DNA of 64,000 nucleotides, from assembly GCF_029963765.1 (NCBI RefSeq), contig NZ_JALBYU010000006.1, positions 62,001 to 126,000 on the forward strand, given 5' to 3'. The translations under genes were made by a program, and so were the position numbers. Under the pieces are notes generated by a model. It did not search any database. It saw only the letters and a list, made by a program, of their open reading frames with translations, and was not told the DNA's origin. The stretch is from Pseudomonas sp. UYIF39. Lineage in GTDB: Bacteria > Pseudomonadota > Gammaproteobacteria > Pseudomonadales > Pseudomonadaceae. Positions 39,802-49,806 of the stretch are shown piece by piece (the first letter of the stretch is position 1; each line of letters opens with the position of its first letter).

Positions 39802-42426
39802 TCAAGCCGTACCGAGGGTTCTCGCCAAAAACGGTGCCGTCCGGCTCTTTTTGCTCTTGGCAACTTTCTGCGGAGTCCCACTGACAACAATCTTCCCGCC
39901 CTGATCCCCCGCCCCCGGGCCGATGTCGATCACCCAGTCACTCTGCGCCACCACGCGCATTTCATGTTCGACGACGATCACCGTATGCCCCGCCGTCACC
40001 AGCGTATTCAACTGCTCGAGCAAGCGATCGACATCCCTTGGGTGCAAACCGGTGGTGGGCTCGTCGAGCACATACAACGTGGCCCCGCGCTGGTTGCGTT
40101 GCAGTTCGGTGGCCAGTTTGATCCGCTGGGCTTCGCCGCCTGACAGTTCGGTCGCCGGCTGACCGAGACGCAGGTAACCCAGGCCGATATCGCGCAGCAC
40201 CTCCAGCGAGCGGCGAATACCCGGTTGCTCGGCAAACACCGTGACCGCCTCGTCCACCGTCAGTTGCAACACCTGGGCGATGTTCAACCCTTGCCAGATG
40301 ATTGCCAGCGTCTCGGGGTTGTAGCGTGCGCCGTGGCAGGTCGAGCACGGTGCATAGACGCTGGGCATGAACAGCAACTCGACGCTGACAAAGCCTTCAC
40401 CTTCGCACGTCGGGCAACGGCCCTTGGCGACGTTGAAGGAAAACTGGCCCGCGTCGTAACCCTCGGCCTGTGCCTCGGGTGTGGCGGCGTACAGTTTGCG
40501 CACGTTGTCGAACAGCCCGGTGTAAGTCGCCAGGTTCGAGCGCGGCGTGCGGCCGATGGGTTTCTGATCGACTTGCACCAGACGCTTGATCGACTCCAGC
40601 CCCGCCGTGACCTGACCGCCGCTGACTTGCGGTGCGTCGTCCTCAAGGCTCAACGCTTCGGGTTCGCTGTCACTTGCCGCGCGCCCGAGATGCGCGCCCA
40701 CCAGTTCCAGCAGCGCCTGACTGACCAGGCTCGATTTACCGGAGCCGGAGACGCCGGTCACCGCGGTAAAACAGCCCAGCGGAAACTCGACGCTGAGGTT
40801 GTTCAGGTTATTGCGAGTGATGCCTTCCAGCCGTAGCCAATCGTTCGCCTTACGGCCGGCTTGGGGCTGAGTGACCTGCTCGGCGAACAGATAAGCGCGC
40901 GTCTGCGAGTTCGTCACCTGCGCCAACCCTGGCGGTGGTCCGCTGTACAGGACTTGGCCGCCATGCTCGCCGGCCGCCGGGCCTACGTCGATCAACCAGT
41001 CAGCGCGACGCATGGTTTCCAGGTCATGCTCAACCACGAACAAGGTGTTGCCGGCGGCTTTCAGGCGTTGCAGCGCTTCGAACAGCGCTTCGCCATCCGC
41101 CGGGTGCAGACCGGCCGACGGCTCATCCAATACGTAAATCACGCCGAACAACTGCGAGCCCAATTGCGTCGCCAGACGCAGACGCTGCAACTCACCGGAC
41201 GACAGCGTCGGCGTGCTGCGTTCCAGCGCCAGGTAACCGAGCCCCAGATCGGTCAACGTGCTGACCCGTTCCAGCAAATCCTGTGCGATCCGCTGCGCGG
41301 CCAGGCGTTTCTCCACTGACAGGTTCGGTGTGTGGCGTACATCCGGCGCGTTGGCGTGACCACTGGCACCGTGGGCCACACGTTGCTCGCGGGCTTCGCG
41401 GGTCTGGTCGTGCGTCAATACCTCACCCGCCGCCTCGGTCTGTTCGAGGTAGCTGTGAGCGGCCACTGGTTTCAAGACTTCGGCCACTTGCAGCAAAGGC
41501 ATCTGCGACAACTCGCCGATGTCGTAACCGGCAAAGGTCACCGACAACGCCTCGCGCTTGAGCCGTTTGCCATCGCACAACGGGCACGGGCTGCCGAGCA
41601 TGAATTGCGCGACGCGCTTCTTCATCAGCGCGCTTTGGGAATGGCTGAAGGTGTGCAGGATGTAGCGCCGGGCGCCGGTGAACGTGCCCTGGTAACTCGG
41701 CTCCATGTTGCGTTGGAGCGCGACTCTGGTTTCTTCGGGGGTGAGCCCGGCATACACCGGCACCGTGGGTGTTTCTTCGGTGAAGAGAATCCAGTCGCGC
41801 AGTTTTTTCGGCAGATCGCGCCAGGGTTTATCGACGTCGTAGCCCATCGTCACAAGAATGTCGCGCAGGTTCTGTCCCTGCCAGGCGGTGGGCCAGGAGG
41901 CGACCGCGCGCTGGCGAATGGTCAGGCTCGGGTCCGGCACCATCAACGCTTCTGTGACTTCATACACCCGCCCCAACCCATGACATTCGAGGCACGCACC
42001 CTGGGGCGTGTTGGGCGAAAAATCTTCCGCATAGAGCATCGCTTGCCCCGGCGGATAACTGCCGGCCCGGGAGTACAGCATGCGGATCAGGCTCGACAAC
42101 GTCGTCACGCTGCCCACCGAAGAGCGCGTGCTCGGCGTGCCACGTTGTTGCTGGAGCGCCACCGCGGGCGGCAAGCCTTCGATGGAGTCGACGTCCGGCA
42201 CGCCGACCTGATCGATCAGACGCCGCGCATAAGGCGCCACGGATTCGAAATAGCGGCGTTGCGCTTCGGCGTAGAGGGTCGAGAACGCCAGCGACGATTT
42301 CCCCGAACCGGACACACCAGTGAACACCACCAGGGCATCCCGGGGGATGTCGACATCGACGTTTTTGAGATTGTGTTCCCGGGCGCCGCGCACCCTGACC
42401 ATGCCGGAAGGAGGATTGGAAGTCAT
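39802..42426 (-). CDS. UvrA paralogue (UvrA2-type ABC ATPase)
   Basis: An 874-residue two-cassette ABC protein of the UvrA family, shorter than housekeeping UvrA (~940). Walker [10 protein letters not shown] occurs twice (near residues 40 and 560). Signatures are [12 protein letters not shown] and [12 protein letters not shown], with DEPSAGLHP and DEPTTGLHP Walker B regions. Zinc-finger CxxC pairs are in CLECHG, CPLCDG, CPTCEG and CSTCHG. The class is associated with tolerance to DNA-damaging drugs and does not replace UvrA in standard repair. It lies alone between two hybrid kinases. Confidence 0.9.
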   Translation of the reverse strand: MTSNPPSGMVRVRGAREHNLKNVDVDIPRDALVVFTGVSGSGKSSLAFSTLYAEAQRRYFESVAPYARRLIDQVGVPDVDSIEGLPPAVALQQQRGTPSTRSSVGSVTTLSSLIRMLYSRAGSYPPGQAMLYAEDFSPNTPQGACLECHGLGRVYEVTEALMVPDPSLTIRQRAVASWPTAWQGQNLRDILVTMGYDVDKPWRDLPKKLRDWILFTEETPTVPVYAGLTPEETRVALQRNMEPSYQGTFTGARRYILHTFSHSQSALMKKRVAQFMLGSPCPLCDGKRLKREALSVTFAGYDIGELSQMPLLQVAEVLKPVAAHSYLEQTEAAGEVLTHDQTREAREQRVAHGASGHANAPDVRHTPNLSVEKRLAAQRIAQDLLERVSTLTDLGLGYLALERSTPTLSSGELQRLRLATQLGSQLFGVIYVLDEPSAGLHPADGEALFEALQRLKAAGNTLFVVEHDLETMRRADWLIDVGPAAGEHGGQVLYSGPPPGLAQVTNSQTRAYLFAEQVTQPQAGRKANDWLRLEGITRNNLNNLSVEFPLGCFTAVTGVSGSGKSSLVSQALLELVGAHLGRAASDSEPEALSLEDDAPQVSGGQVTAGLESIKRLVQVDQKPIGRTPRSNLATYTGLFDNVRKLYAATPEAQAEGYDAGQFSFNVAKGRCPTCEGEGFVSVELLFMPSVYAPCSTCHGARYNPETLAIIWQGLNIAQVLQLTVDEAVTVFAEQPGIRRSLEVLRDIGLGYLRLGQPATELSGGEAQRIKLATELQRNQRGATLYVLDEPTTGLHPRDVDRLLEQLNTLVTAGHTVIVVEHEMRVVAQSDWVIDIGPGAGDQGGKIVVSGTPQKVAKSKKSRTAPFLARTLGTA

Positions 42427-42474
42427 GAGCAGCCTTGATTGGAAGGTTCAAAGGAATGATCAGCGCGTAGAGGG

Positions 42475-44712
42475 TTAGCCGTTGAGGACGGTGCGCACCA
42501 TTTGGGTCAGCGCCTCGGGACCATAGGGTTTGCTCAGCAAGTACGTGTCGGGACTGAGTTGGTGATTGCGCGAAATAATGTCACGGGTGTGGCCCGAGGT
42601 GAACAGCACGGCCACCGGCGGCATCTGCACCTTGGCCCAGGCGGCCAGGTCCGAGCTTTTGATCAGGCCGGGCATGACCACGTCGGTAAAAATCAGGTCC
42701 ACCGCCGCGCCCTCCAGCAACATCTGCATCGCGACGTCGCCGTTGGCCGCCGTCAGCACTTGATAACCTTCTTCGCTCAGCAACTCCACTGCTGAGCTGC
42801 GCACCGCCTCGTTGTCCTCGACCACCAGAATGGTTTCGTGCCCACCTCCCTGTTGCGGGTCATGACGTGTCGTTTCGTTGAGCATCGGGCGCAAGCTGCG
42901 AGGGAAATACAGCTGCACCCGAGTGCCCTGCCCGACCACGCTGGAAATCTCGATATGCCCACCACTTTGCTTGACGAAACCGAACACCATGCTCAGGCCC
43001 AGCCCCGTGCCCTGGCCATCGGCCTTGGTGGTAAAAAACGGTTCGAAAGCCTGTGCGAGTACCTGCGGCGACATGCCGATACCCTTGTCAGCCACCGCTA
43101 CGCAGACATAGTCGCCGGCAACGATGCCCTTGCCTGCACAAAACTTGCTATCAAGGGCAATGTGCTCGGCGCTCAGGTCAATGGTCCCCTCGCCGTTCAT
43201 GGCGTCCCGGGCATTGATCGCCAGATTGAGGATGGCGTTTTCCAGTTGATTGCGGTCCACGTAGATGTGCCAAAGGGCTTCGGCCGTGCTGACATTGATC
43301 TGAATGGTTTCCCCTAGCGCCCGCTGCAACAATTCCCCGAGTCCCTCGAAGACCTGGCGCAGATCGCAGACCGCAGGCGACAGGGGCTGACGACGGGCGA
43401 ACGCGAGTAATTGCGAAGAGAGCTTGGCGCCACGTTCGACCGCGGCAATCGACGCACTGACCCGGCGTTGCACGTTGGCGTTGTCAGGCTCATGCCGCGC
43501 CAGCAAGTGCAGGTTGCCGGCGATCACCTGCAACAGGTTGTTGAAGTCATGGGCCACGCCGCCGGTGAGGCCGCCGATGGCTTCGAGTTTCTGCGATTGA
43601 CGCAGTTGTTCTTCAGCGGCCAGCCGCGCCTCGACTTCGTCGGCAACGCGTTGCTCCAGATTGCGGGTGAACTTGAGCAGGGATTCTTCGGCGGTCTTGC
43701 GTTCGTGAATGTCGATCAACACCCCGGGAAAACGGAACGGTTCGCCCTGCTCATTGAACTCGCAGCCACCACTCGCCTGCACCCACAGATAACTGCCATC
43801 CGGACGCAGGACCCGATACTCGGCGTTAAAGGGTTCGCCGGTGTCCACTGATTGATTGATCTGCTCCTGTACCCAGCTGCGGTCATCGGGATGGATCCGT
43901 GCTTCGGCGATGTCCGTTGGCAGATCGGCCAGGTTTTGCTCTGGAGGGTAGGAAAAGGTTCGTGCGAAACGCTCATCGCCGGAGAGCGCATTGCCCTTGA
44001 TGTCCCAGACGAACGAGCCGAGCAAAGCCCCGGCATTGAGCGCCAGTCGCACCCGTTCGTTGTCGGCGTGATAAGCATCTTCGGCGGCCTGACGGCGGCG
44101 CTCGGAAATCACATGTTCGGTGGTCTCGACCACCATCGCCATGACCCCGGCCGGTCTCCCGTCATCATCCGCCACCGGGCTGTAATAGAGGTCCAGCCAG
44201 ACGTCTTCGGGTATGCCGTCCCTCAAAAGCACAAGTTCTTTATTGCGATAGGACAATGTGCCGCCGGCCAGGCAGGTGTCGACCACATGCCGATTGAACT
44301 CGGCGACTTCCGGCCAGCCCAGTTCCACCGGGGAACCCAACAGGTAAGGATGGCGGCCACCGGCGAACTTCGAGTACGCATCGTTATAGATCATGTAACC
44401 GGGTCGTCCCCACAGCATCACCATCGGCAGCGGGGACGCGAGCATCAACTGCACCACACTGCACAGGCTTCTGGGCCAGGTGTCCATGTTCCCAAGCTCG
44501 GTCAGGCTCCAGTCGAACGCGCGGATGCGCCCGGCCATTTCACCGTTCCAGCCTGCACACCCATGGCTATCGTTTAGAAACTGCATCGACTGACTCTGTA
44601 TCCCTGTAGAGGACTGGCTTAAGGGATCGCAACGGCATGAGGACGGTGCGTGCCCGTTTGTTTCGAGCATCGCAGTCGCCAATGGTTTCATAGAGGTTAG
44701 CTGATTCTTCAC
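42475..44712 (-). CDS. PAS-containing hybrid sensor histidine kinase/response regulator
   Basis: 745 codons, soluble (no membrane spans). PAS-like domains occur near 85-200 ([21 protein letters not shown]) and 220-345 ([32 protein letters not shown]). A coiled coil leads to the H-box [19 protein letters not shown] (near 385), the HATPase ([32 protein letters not shown]), and a C-terminal receiver with phospho-Asp in [10 protein letters not shown]. The start is unsure: GTG 44712 lacks a ribosome site, and ATG 44586 ([13 protein letters not shown]) is a good alternative. The input signal is not evident. Confidence 0.88.
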   Translation of the reverse strand: MKNQLTSMKPLATAMLETNGHAPSSCRCDPLSQSSTGIQSQSMQFLNDSHGCAGWNGEMAGRIRAFDWSLTELGNMDTWPRSLCSVVQLMLASPLPMVMLWGRPGYMIYNDAYSKFAGGRHPYLLGSPVELGWPEVAEFNRHVVDTCLAGGTLSYRNKELVLLRDGIPEDVWLDLYYSPVADDDGRPAGVMAMVVETTEHVISERRRQAAEDAYHADNERVRLALNAGALLGSFVWDIKGNALSGDERFARTFSYPPEQNLADLPTDIAEARIHPDDRSWVQEQINQSVDTGEPFNAEYRVLRPDGSYLWVQASGGCEFNEQGEPFRFPGVLIDIHERKTAEESLLKFTRNLEQRVADEVEARLAAEEQLRQSQKLEAIGGLTGGVAHDFNNLLQVIAGNLHLLARHEPDNANVQRRVSASIAAVERGAKLSSQLLAFARRQPLSPAVCDLRQVFEGLGELLQRALGETIQINVSTAEALWHIYVDRNQLENAILNLAINARDAMNGEGTIDLSAEHIALDSKFCAGKGIVAGDYVCVAVADKGIGMSPQVLAQAFEPFFTTKADGQGTGLGLSMVFGFVKQSGGHIEISSVVGQGTRVQLYFPRSLRPMLNETTRHDPQQGGGHETILVVEDNEAVRSSAVELLSEEGYQVLTAANGDVAMQMLLEGAAVDLIFTDVVMPGLIKSSDLAAWAKVQMPPVAVLFTSGHTRDIISRNHQLSPDTYLLSKPYGPEALTQMVRTVLNG

Positions 44713-44748
44713 CGGCAGATTTTTGTGGACTTGCCTGAGGAAGACCCC

Positions 44749-44897
44749 TGTAGCAGCTGCCGAGCAGCGCGAGGCTGCGTTCGGCTGCGAAGCAGTCGTA
44801 AACCCTGCATGCGAGTTTGTCCTGACACACCGAGGTGTTTGATTTCACGACTGCTCCGCAGCCGAACGCAGCCTCGCGCAGCTCGGCAGCTGCTACA
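44749..44897. repeat. Long inverted repeat (TGTAGCAGCTGCCGAG family)
   Basis: Arms TGTAGCAGCTGCCGAGC... and its reverse complement run inward through GCGAGGCTGCGTTCGGCTGC. The left arm spans about 44749-44810 with small mismatches; the right arm ends at 44897. A third repeat family in this window, between the hybrid kinase and gntR. Confidence 0.82.
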
Positions 44898-44911
44898 CGG
44901 TTTGAGCGTGG

Positions 44912-45601
44912 TTAAACCTCGATCAGGTGCTTGAGCGGGTGGTAGCCGGTTTTCAGCGTGGCGGCGACGTCGAGAATGGCCTTCTCGATGCCATTCAAAT
45001 GCATGCAGGTCAGTTCGATCGCGGCGCTCTGGTTGCCGGCTTCGATGTACTCGATCAACCGCAGGTGTTCGTCGTCGCGGCAAGCTTCGTGACTGTCGTC
45101 ATCCAGCGCGGCAGCGTAAAGCGAGGCGCGGGAAATCAGCTTGCGGAACCAGTCCAGCAACACCGGGTTGTTCAGGCTTTGCGCGAGTTTGATGTGGAAC
45201 TCGCCAAGCAAATGAATCAGCCGTTCATGGTCGCCACTGCGGTGCGCTTCGTCCTCCAGCAACAGGTGATCGCGCAGGTCCTGGGTCACGGCAGTATCAC
45301 GACGACGACAGAGCTCGGTGACGATGCCGATCTCGATCAGGCGCCTCGTTTCGAACAGCGAGCGAATCTCCTCATCACTGGGCAACGACACCGACGCCCC
45401 TTTGTTGGGCTCGGTGGTGACCAGGCCATCGGCCTCCAACTGTTTGAGCGCGGCACGAACCGACGTCCGGCTGACATTAAAAAGTTCGGCCAATGACGCT
45501 TCGCCGAGCTTCATACCGGGACGCAATGAACGTTTGCTGATCGCCTCGTAAACCCCTTGGTAGACGCGGTCGACCGTGGTCTCGAGTTTTTTCTCGGTCA
45601 T
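44912..45601 (-). CDS. GntR/FadR-type (FCD) transcription regulator
   Basis: 229 residues. An N-terminal winged helix (LRPGMKLGEASLAELFNVSRTSVRAALKQLEADGLV) is followed by an all-helical FCD effector domain (ETRRLIEIGIVTELC; GEFHIKLAQSLNNPVLLDW; DDEHLRLIEYIEAGN), whose Asp/His positions usually hold a metal and a carboxylate effector. AAAGGAGTG precedes the ATG. It diverges from the ABC importer operon at 45742 and is the likely local regulator. Confidence 0.92.
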   Translation of the reverse strand: MTEKKLETTVDRVYQGVYEAISKRSLRPGMKLGEASLAELFNVSRTSVRAALKQLEADGLVTTEPNKGASVSLPSDEEIRSLFETRRLIEIGIVTELCRRRDTAVTQDLRDHLLLEDEAHRSGDHERLIHLLGEFHIKLAQSLNNPVLLDWFRKLISRASLYAAALDDDSHEACRDDEHLRLIEYIEAGNQSAAIELTCMHLNGIEKAILDVAATLKTGYHPLKHLIEV

Positions 45602-45612
45602 CTGAACACTCC

Positions 45613-45624
45613 TTTAGCGCTAAA
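45613..45624. promoter_or_regulatory. Perfect palindrome TTTAGCGCTAAA before gntR
   Basis: A 12-base perfect dyad overlapping the region just upstream of the gntR ribosome site. Its position would suit autoregulation, but no binding evidence exists. Confidence 0.35.
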
Positions 45625-45709
45625 CAACCGGCCCCAAGCGATGAACAGCCTTTGAAAAAGGGGGTTGCACGAGCAGATTAATCCGGTTATTTCTAGATTG
45701 CATCCAGAT

Positions 45710-45721
45710 ATTGCATACAAT
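45710..45721. promoter_or_regulatory. Candidate GntR/FCD operator before the ABC operon
   Basis: ATTGCATACAAT is a near-perfect dyad of the TTGTATACAA type bound by many FCD-class GntR proteins. A related half (ATTGCATCCA) lies at 45697-45706. It is 20 bases before the ATPase ATG, where binding would block transcription or translation start. Confidence 0.45.
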
Positions 45722-45741
45722 AATTAGAGGAATGCACCAAT

Positions 45742-46827
45742 ATGGGTCATCCAACAGCGATTGAAGTGCGTAACGTCTCCAAGCGGTATTCCGACGATCC
45801 GGGGCTGGCTCCAGCCCTCGACAACGTTTCAGTCGACATTGCCGACAACGAATTCTTCACCCTGCTCGGCCCTTCCGGCTGCGGCAAGACCACCCTGCTG
45901 CGCACCATCGCCGGCTTCGAACACGTCAGTGACGGCGAGATCCGTCTGGCAGGCGAACCGGTCAATGATTTGCCACCGTTCAAGCGCCGGGTCAACACCG
46001 TATTCCAGAGCTACGCGCTGTTTCCACACATGAGTGTCGCGCAGAATATCGCCTTCGGCCTCGAGATGCAGGGTCTTGATCGTAAGCTCATCCCGCGACG
46101 GGTCGATGAGATGCTGGTGCTGGTGCAAATGCAACACCTGGCCCAGCGCAAACCGGCCGAGTTGTCCGGTGGCCAACAGCAGCGCGTGGCCCTGGCCCGG
46201 GCTCTGGCGCCGAAACCCAAAGTGCTGTTGCTCGACGAACCGCTGTCAGCGCTGGACTTGAAGCTGCGCAAGGAAATGCAGGTCGAACTCAAGCGCGTAC
46301 AGAAGGAAGCCGGGATCACCTTCATTTTCGTCACCCACGATCAGGAAGAAGCGCTGACCCTGTCCGACCGAATCGCCGTGATGTCCGCCGGCAAGATCCT
46401 GCAAATCGGCACGCCGAACGATATCTACGAACGGCCGCAGCACCGCTTCGTTGCTCAATTCATCGGCGACATCAACTTCCTCCCTGGCCACCTCAAGCGC
46501 GGCCAGCAAAACGAAAAACTGTTCGTACCGAGCGGCATGCCGGTGGAAATCCCTTGCCCGGCTCAAGGTTTCGACGGTGCCAAAGTGCAACTGGCGTTCC
46601 GCCCGGAACGCTCGCAATTGGTCGACCCGGCGCAACCGCATCACCTGCGCGGCGTGATTGAAGCGGTGTTGTATGTCGGCACCGCGACCCTTTACCAGTG
46701 CCGGTTGAACAACGACATCAAGGTCATGCTGCGCGAGAACAACGAAGGCCTGAATCGTGGCCGGGTGGTCGGCGATCGCGTCGCGGTCAACCTGCCGCCC
46801 CACGCCTGCCTGTTGATGGAGGCCTGA
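45742..46827 (+). CDS. ABC importer ATPase, PotA-like
   Basis: 361 residues of the polyamine/opine/Fe3+ importer ATPase class. Walker A GPSGCGKTT near residue 45, signature LSGGQQQRVALARALAP, Walker B VLLLDEPLSALD and the H-loop FVTHDQEEA are intact. A C-terminal TOBE domain follows (LAFRPERSQLV; VLYVGTATLYQCRL). It is the first gene of a tightly spaced operon with two permeases and a PotD-like binding protein. The substrate is probably an amine or related cation, judging from the family and the downstream hydrolases. Confidence 0.93.
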   Translation: MGHPTAIEVRNVSKRYSDDPGLAPALDNVSVDIADNEFFTLLGPSGCGKTTLLRTIAGFEHVSDGEIRLAGEPVNDLPPFKRRVNTVFQSYALFPHMSVAQNIAFGLEMQGLDRKLIPRRVDEMLVLVQMQHLAQRKPAELSGGQQQRVALARALAPKPKVLLLDEPLSALDLKLRKEMQVELKRVQKEAGITFIFVTHDQEEALTLSDRIAVMSAGKILQIGTPNDIYERPQHRFVAQFIGDINFLPGHLKRGQQNEKLFVPSGMPVEIPCPAQGFDGAKVQLAFRPERSQLVDPAQPHHLRGVIEAVLYVGTATLYQCRLNNDIKVMLRENNEGLNRGRVVGDRVAVNLPPHACLLMEA

Positions 46828-46828
46828 G

Positions 46829-47746
46829 ATGAGCGTCAGCAGCACTTCTCCCGCCCTCAACCGTGCGCTGTTGCTCAGCCCGGTGGTTCTGACTTTGCTG
46901 GCGCTGATCGCCATTCCGCTCGGCATCATGGGCTACATCAGCCTGTTGCCGCGCAACGTGTACGGCGGCGTCGACTGGCAGGCCAACTGGCAATTGCAAA
47001 GCTACGTGCAGCTGTTTTTCCAGGAAGGTTTCGACGGCGAACTGGAACTGAACTGGGTCTACGCCCAGGCGCTGTTGCGCTCGGTGTTCCAGGCCGGTGG
47101 CACCACGTTGCTGTGTTTCCTGTTCGGCTTCCCGGTGGCGTTGTGGATGTCGAGCCTGACGCCGCGTCGGCGCAACCTCATGGTCTTGCTGATCACCATT
47201 CCGTTCTGGACCAACCTGCTGATCCGCAACTACGCGTGGCTGATCATCCTGCGCGAGCAAGGCTGGGTTGCTCAGAGCCTTAACGCGCTGTTCCCGCAGG
47301 CAGGCGGCATCACCCTGCTCTACAACGACTTCGCCGTCAGCGTCGGGCTGGTCTACAGCTTCCTGCCGTTCATGATTTTGCCGATCTATTCGACCCTGGA
47401 AAAACTCGACTGGCGTCTGGTGGAAGCGGCTTACGACCTTGGCGCCAATCGCTGGCATGCGTTGCGGCGGATCATCCTGCCGCTGTCGATGCCCGGCGTG
47501 ATTGCCGGCGCGCTGCTGGTGTTCGTGCCGAGCCTGGGTGCCTTCATCACCCCGGCGATTCTCGGCGGCGGCAAGACGCTGATGATCGGCAATCTGATCC
47601 AGCAACAGTTCGGCACCGCGCGTAACTGGCCGCTGGGCAGTTCGCTGTCGTTCCTGTTGCTGGGGATTCTGCTGCTGTCCCTGGTGCTTTACGCCCTTTA
47701 TAGCCGCAGCACCGCTAAAACCCTGCGTCGGGGAGCCACCGCATGA
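46829..47746 (+). CDS. ABC importer permease, PotB-like
   Basis: A 305-residue inner-membrane permease with six or so spans (LLLSPVVLTLLALIAIPLGIMGY first). The EAA-type cytoplasmic loop reads LVEAAYDLGANRWHALRRIILPLSMPGVIAG near residue 205. It starts one base after the ATPase stop and its own stop overlaps the next permease (ATGA). Confidence 0.92.
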   Translation: MSVSSTSPALNRALLLSPVVLTLLALIAIPLGIMGYISLLPRNVYGGVDWQANWQLQSYVQLFFQEGFDGELELNWVYAQALLRSVFQAGGTTLLCFLFGFPVALWMSSLTPRRRNLMVLLITIPFWTNLLIRNYAWLIILREQGWVAQSLNALFPQAGGITLLYNDFAVSVGLVYSFLPFMILPIYSTLEKLDWRLVEAAYDLGANRWHALRRIILPLSMPGVIAGALLVFVPSLGAFITPAILGGGKTLMIGNLIQQQFGTARNWPLGSSLSFLLLGILLLSLVLYALYSRSTAKTLRRGATA

Positions 47747-48531
47747 TCGCCCTGCACCTGAAAAAACTGCCCCTGACCCGGGAAGTCAGCCTGTTGATCC
47801 TGGCGTATCTGTACGTGCCGATCTTCGTGCTGATCGCCTACAGCTTCAACGCCAACCGTTCCGCCACGGTGTGGACAGAGTTTTCCTTTGCCTGGTACGC
47901 AAGGATTCTGGCCAACCCGTCGATCCAGACGGCGGCGCTGAACTCGATCATCGTCGCCAGCATCGCCACGGTGTGTGCCACGGCGATTGCGTTGCTCGCG
48001 GCGTTGGCGACGTACCGGCCGTTCTATGGACAGAAGATGGTCGAGGGCGGGATCAACCTGCCGCTGATCCTGCCGGAGATTGTCACCGCCGTCGCCACCC
48101 TGCTGCTGTTCATGGCCCTGGGGATCAAACTCGGTTTGCTGACGGTGATCGTCGCGCACATCGGCTTCTGCATTCCTTTCGCCTACCTGCCGATCCGTGC
48201 GCGGCTCAATGACCTGGACAAGAGCTTGCTGGAGGCGGCGAACGATTTGTACGCCAACCCGTGGCAAGTATTTCGGCGAGTGACGCTGCCACTGCTGTGG
48301 CCGGCGGTGTTGTCCGGTTCGGTGTTGGCGTTCGTGGTCAGCCTCGACGATTTCATCATGACCTTCTTCGTCGCCGGCCCCGGTTCGACGACGTTGCCGG
48401 TGTACATCTTCTCGGCGATCAAGTCCGGGGTAACACCGGAGATCAATGCGATTTCGACCCTGATGCTGGTGATTTCCATCGTGCTGGTGGTGCTGGCCTT
48501 CTGGCTGGGACAGCGCGGCAAAAACCAATGA
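47743..48531 (+). CDS. ABC importer permease, PotC-like
   Basis: A 262-residue inner-membrane permease. It opens with LLILAYLYVPIFVLIAYSFN. The EAA loop LLEAANDLYANPWQVFRRVTLPLLWPAVLSG and the family-typical SLDDFIMTFFVAGPGSTTLP are both present. ATGA overlap with the preceding permease marks coupled translation; it pairs with it as a heterodimer. Confidence 0.92.
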   Translation: MIALHLKKLPLTREVSLLILAYLYVPIFVLIAYSFNANRSATVWTEFSFAWYARILANPSIQTAALNSIIVASIATVCATAIALLAALATYRPFYGQKMVEGGINLPLILPEIVTAVATLLLFMALGIKLGLLTVIVAHIGFCIPFAYLPIRARLNDLDKSLLEAANDLYANPWQVFRRVTLPLLWPAVLSGSVLAFVVSLDDFIMTFFVAGPGSTTLPVYIFSAIKSGVTPEINAISTLMLVISIVLVVLAFWLGQRGKNQ

Positions 48532-48567
48532 GCCCTTTCCTTCGCGGTACTTTCGGAGCGTAAAACC

Positions 48568-49635
48568 ATGATGTTGAAAAACACGATCATCAAAAGCATG
48601 CGTTACGGCGTCGCCGGTCTGGCCCTCAGTTGCTTCAGCGTTTTCACCGCGCAGGCCACCGAACCCAAGGAACTGTTCTTCTATAACTGGACCGATTACT
48701 ACCCGGTTGAATTGCTGGCCAAGTTCGAAAAAGAGACCGGGATCAAGGTCACCATGGACGGCTACGACAGCAACGAAACCTTGCTGGCCAAGTTGCAGGC
48801 CGGTGGCGCGGCGTATGACGTGATCGTGCCGTCGCAGTCGATCATGCGCACGTTGATCAACCAGAACCTGCTACTGCAAATCGATGCGTCGACCTTGCCC
48901 AACTTCCAGTACGTCAAACCGGCGTTCCGCGACCCGAGTTTCGACCCCGGCCGCAAGTTCTCCGCCCCGTACCTGTGGGGCACCACCGGGTTTTCCTATG
49001 ACAGCGCGCGGGTGCCCGGCGGCAAACTCGATGACTCCTGGAAAGAGTTCTTCGAACCGCGCAAGGAACTGGAAGGCCAACTCGCCGCCCTCGACACCTC
49101 CAGCAGTGTGATCAACGCGGCCAGCCATTACCTGAACGTCGACGAATGCAGCGAAAACCCGCAGGACGCCAAGCGCATTCTGGAGCTGCTGCAAAAACAG
49201 AAACCGCACTTGAAGATGTACAGCTCGGACAACACCGTCGACCGCATGGCCTCCGGTGAAGTGATCATGATGCAGAACTGGAACGGTTCCACCGCCCGGG
49301 CCACGTTGCAAAAAAGCACCATCAAGTACGTGTACCCGCGCGAAGGCCTGGCGATGTTCCAGGACAACTTCGCCGTACCGAAAAGCGCCCCGCACCCTGG
49401 CAACGCGAAGATCTTTATCGACTGGATGATGAAGCCGGAAAACGCCGCCGCCGTGTCCAACGCCATCGCCTACGACAACGGTATTCAAAGCGAAAAACTG
49501 ATCGACGCCAAATGGCGGGTCATGGACGCGATCAACATGCCCGACGAGTTCGCCTCGCGCCTGCGCCCGGAGAAAGAGTGCAGCAACAAGGCGCGGGAGC
49601 TGCAGGACCGGATCTGGTCGAAGCTCAAGGGTTGA
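48568..49635 (+). CDS. Periplasmic PotD/PotF-like substrate-binding protein
   Basis: 355 residues. A signal peptide (YGVAGLALSCFSVFTAQA) is followed by a class-2 binding fold: ELFFYNWTDYYPVELLAKFE, GGAAYDVIVPSQSIM, LWGTTGFSYDSARVP and MQNWNGSTARA. The WTDYYP segment equals the W..Y.P signature of polyamine-binding relatives. It is the fourth gene of the importer operon. The ligand cannot be fixed; spermidine/putrescine-like or another organic amine is likely. Confidence 0.9.
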   Translation: MMLKNTIIKSMRYGVAGLALSCFSVFTAQATEPKELFFYNWTDYYPVELLAKFEKETGIKVTMDGYDSNETLLAKLQAGGAAYDVIVPSQSIMRTLINQNLLLQIDASTLPNFQYVKPAFRDPSFDPGRKFSAPYLWGTTGFSYDSARVPGGKLDDSWKEFFEPRKELEGQLAALDTSSSVINAASHYLNVDECSENPQDAKRILELLQKQKPHLKMYSSDNTVDRMASGEVIMMQNWNGSTARATLQKSTIKYVYPREGLAMFQDNFAVPKSAPHPGNAKIFIDWMMKPENAAAVSNAIAYDNGIQSEKLIDAKWRVMDAINMPDEFASRLRPEKECSNKARELQDRIWSKLKG

Positions 49636-49663
49636 TTGCCTGGCTTTAAACCGAGGCGCGGCC

Positions 49664-49769
49664 ATCGCGAGCAAGCTCGCTCCCACTGGGTATTGGGTTG
49701 TTCACACATGCCATGTTCAACACAAAACCCCTGTGGGAGCGAGCTTGCTCCGGGCGGCGTTCCGACGAT
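49664..49769. repeat. REP pair with extended CGGGCGGCGTTCCGACGAT arm
   Basis: The left arm ATCGCGAGCAAGCTCGCTCC starts at 49664. The right arm GTGGGAGCGAGCTTGCTCCG continues into GGCGGCGTTCCGACGAT, the long variant also seen near 61.9 and 63.5 kb. It splits the importer genes from the downstream hydrolase genes. Confidence 0.85.
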
Positions 49770-49806
49770 GAGGCCTGCCCAAACACCACAAAATTTGAGG
49801 TTTGAA

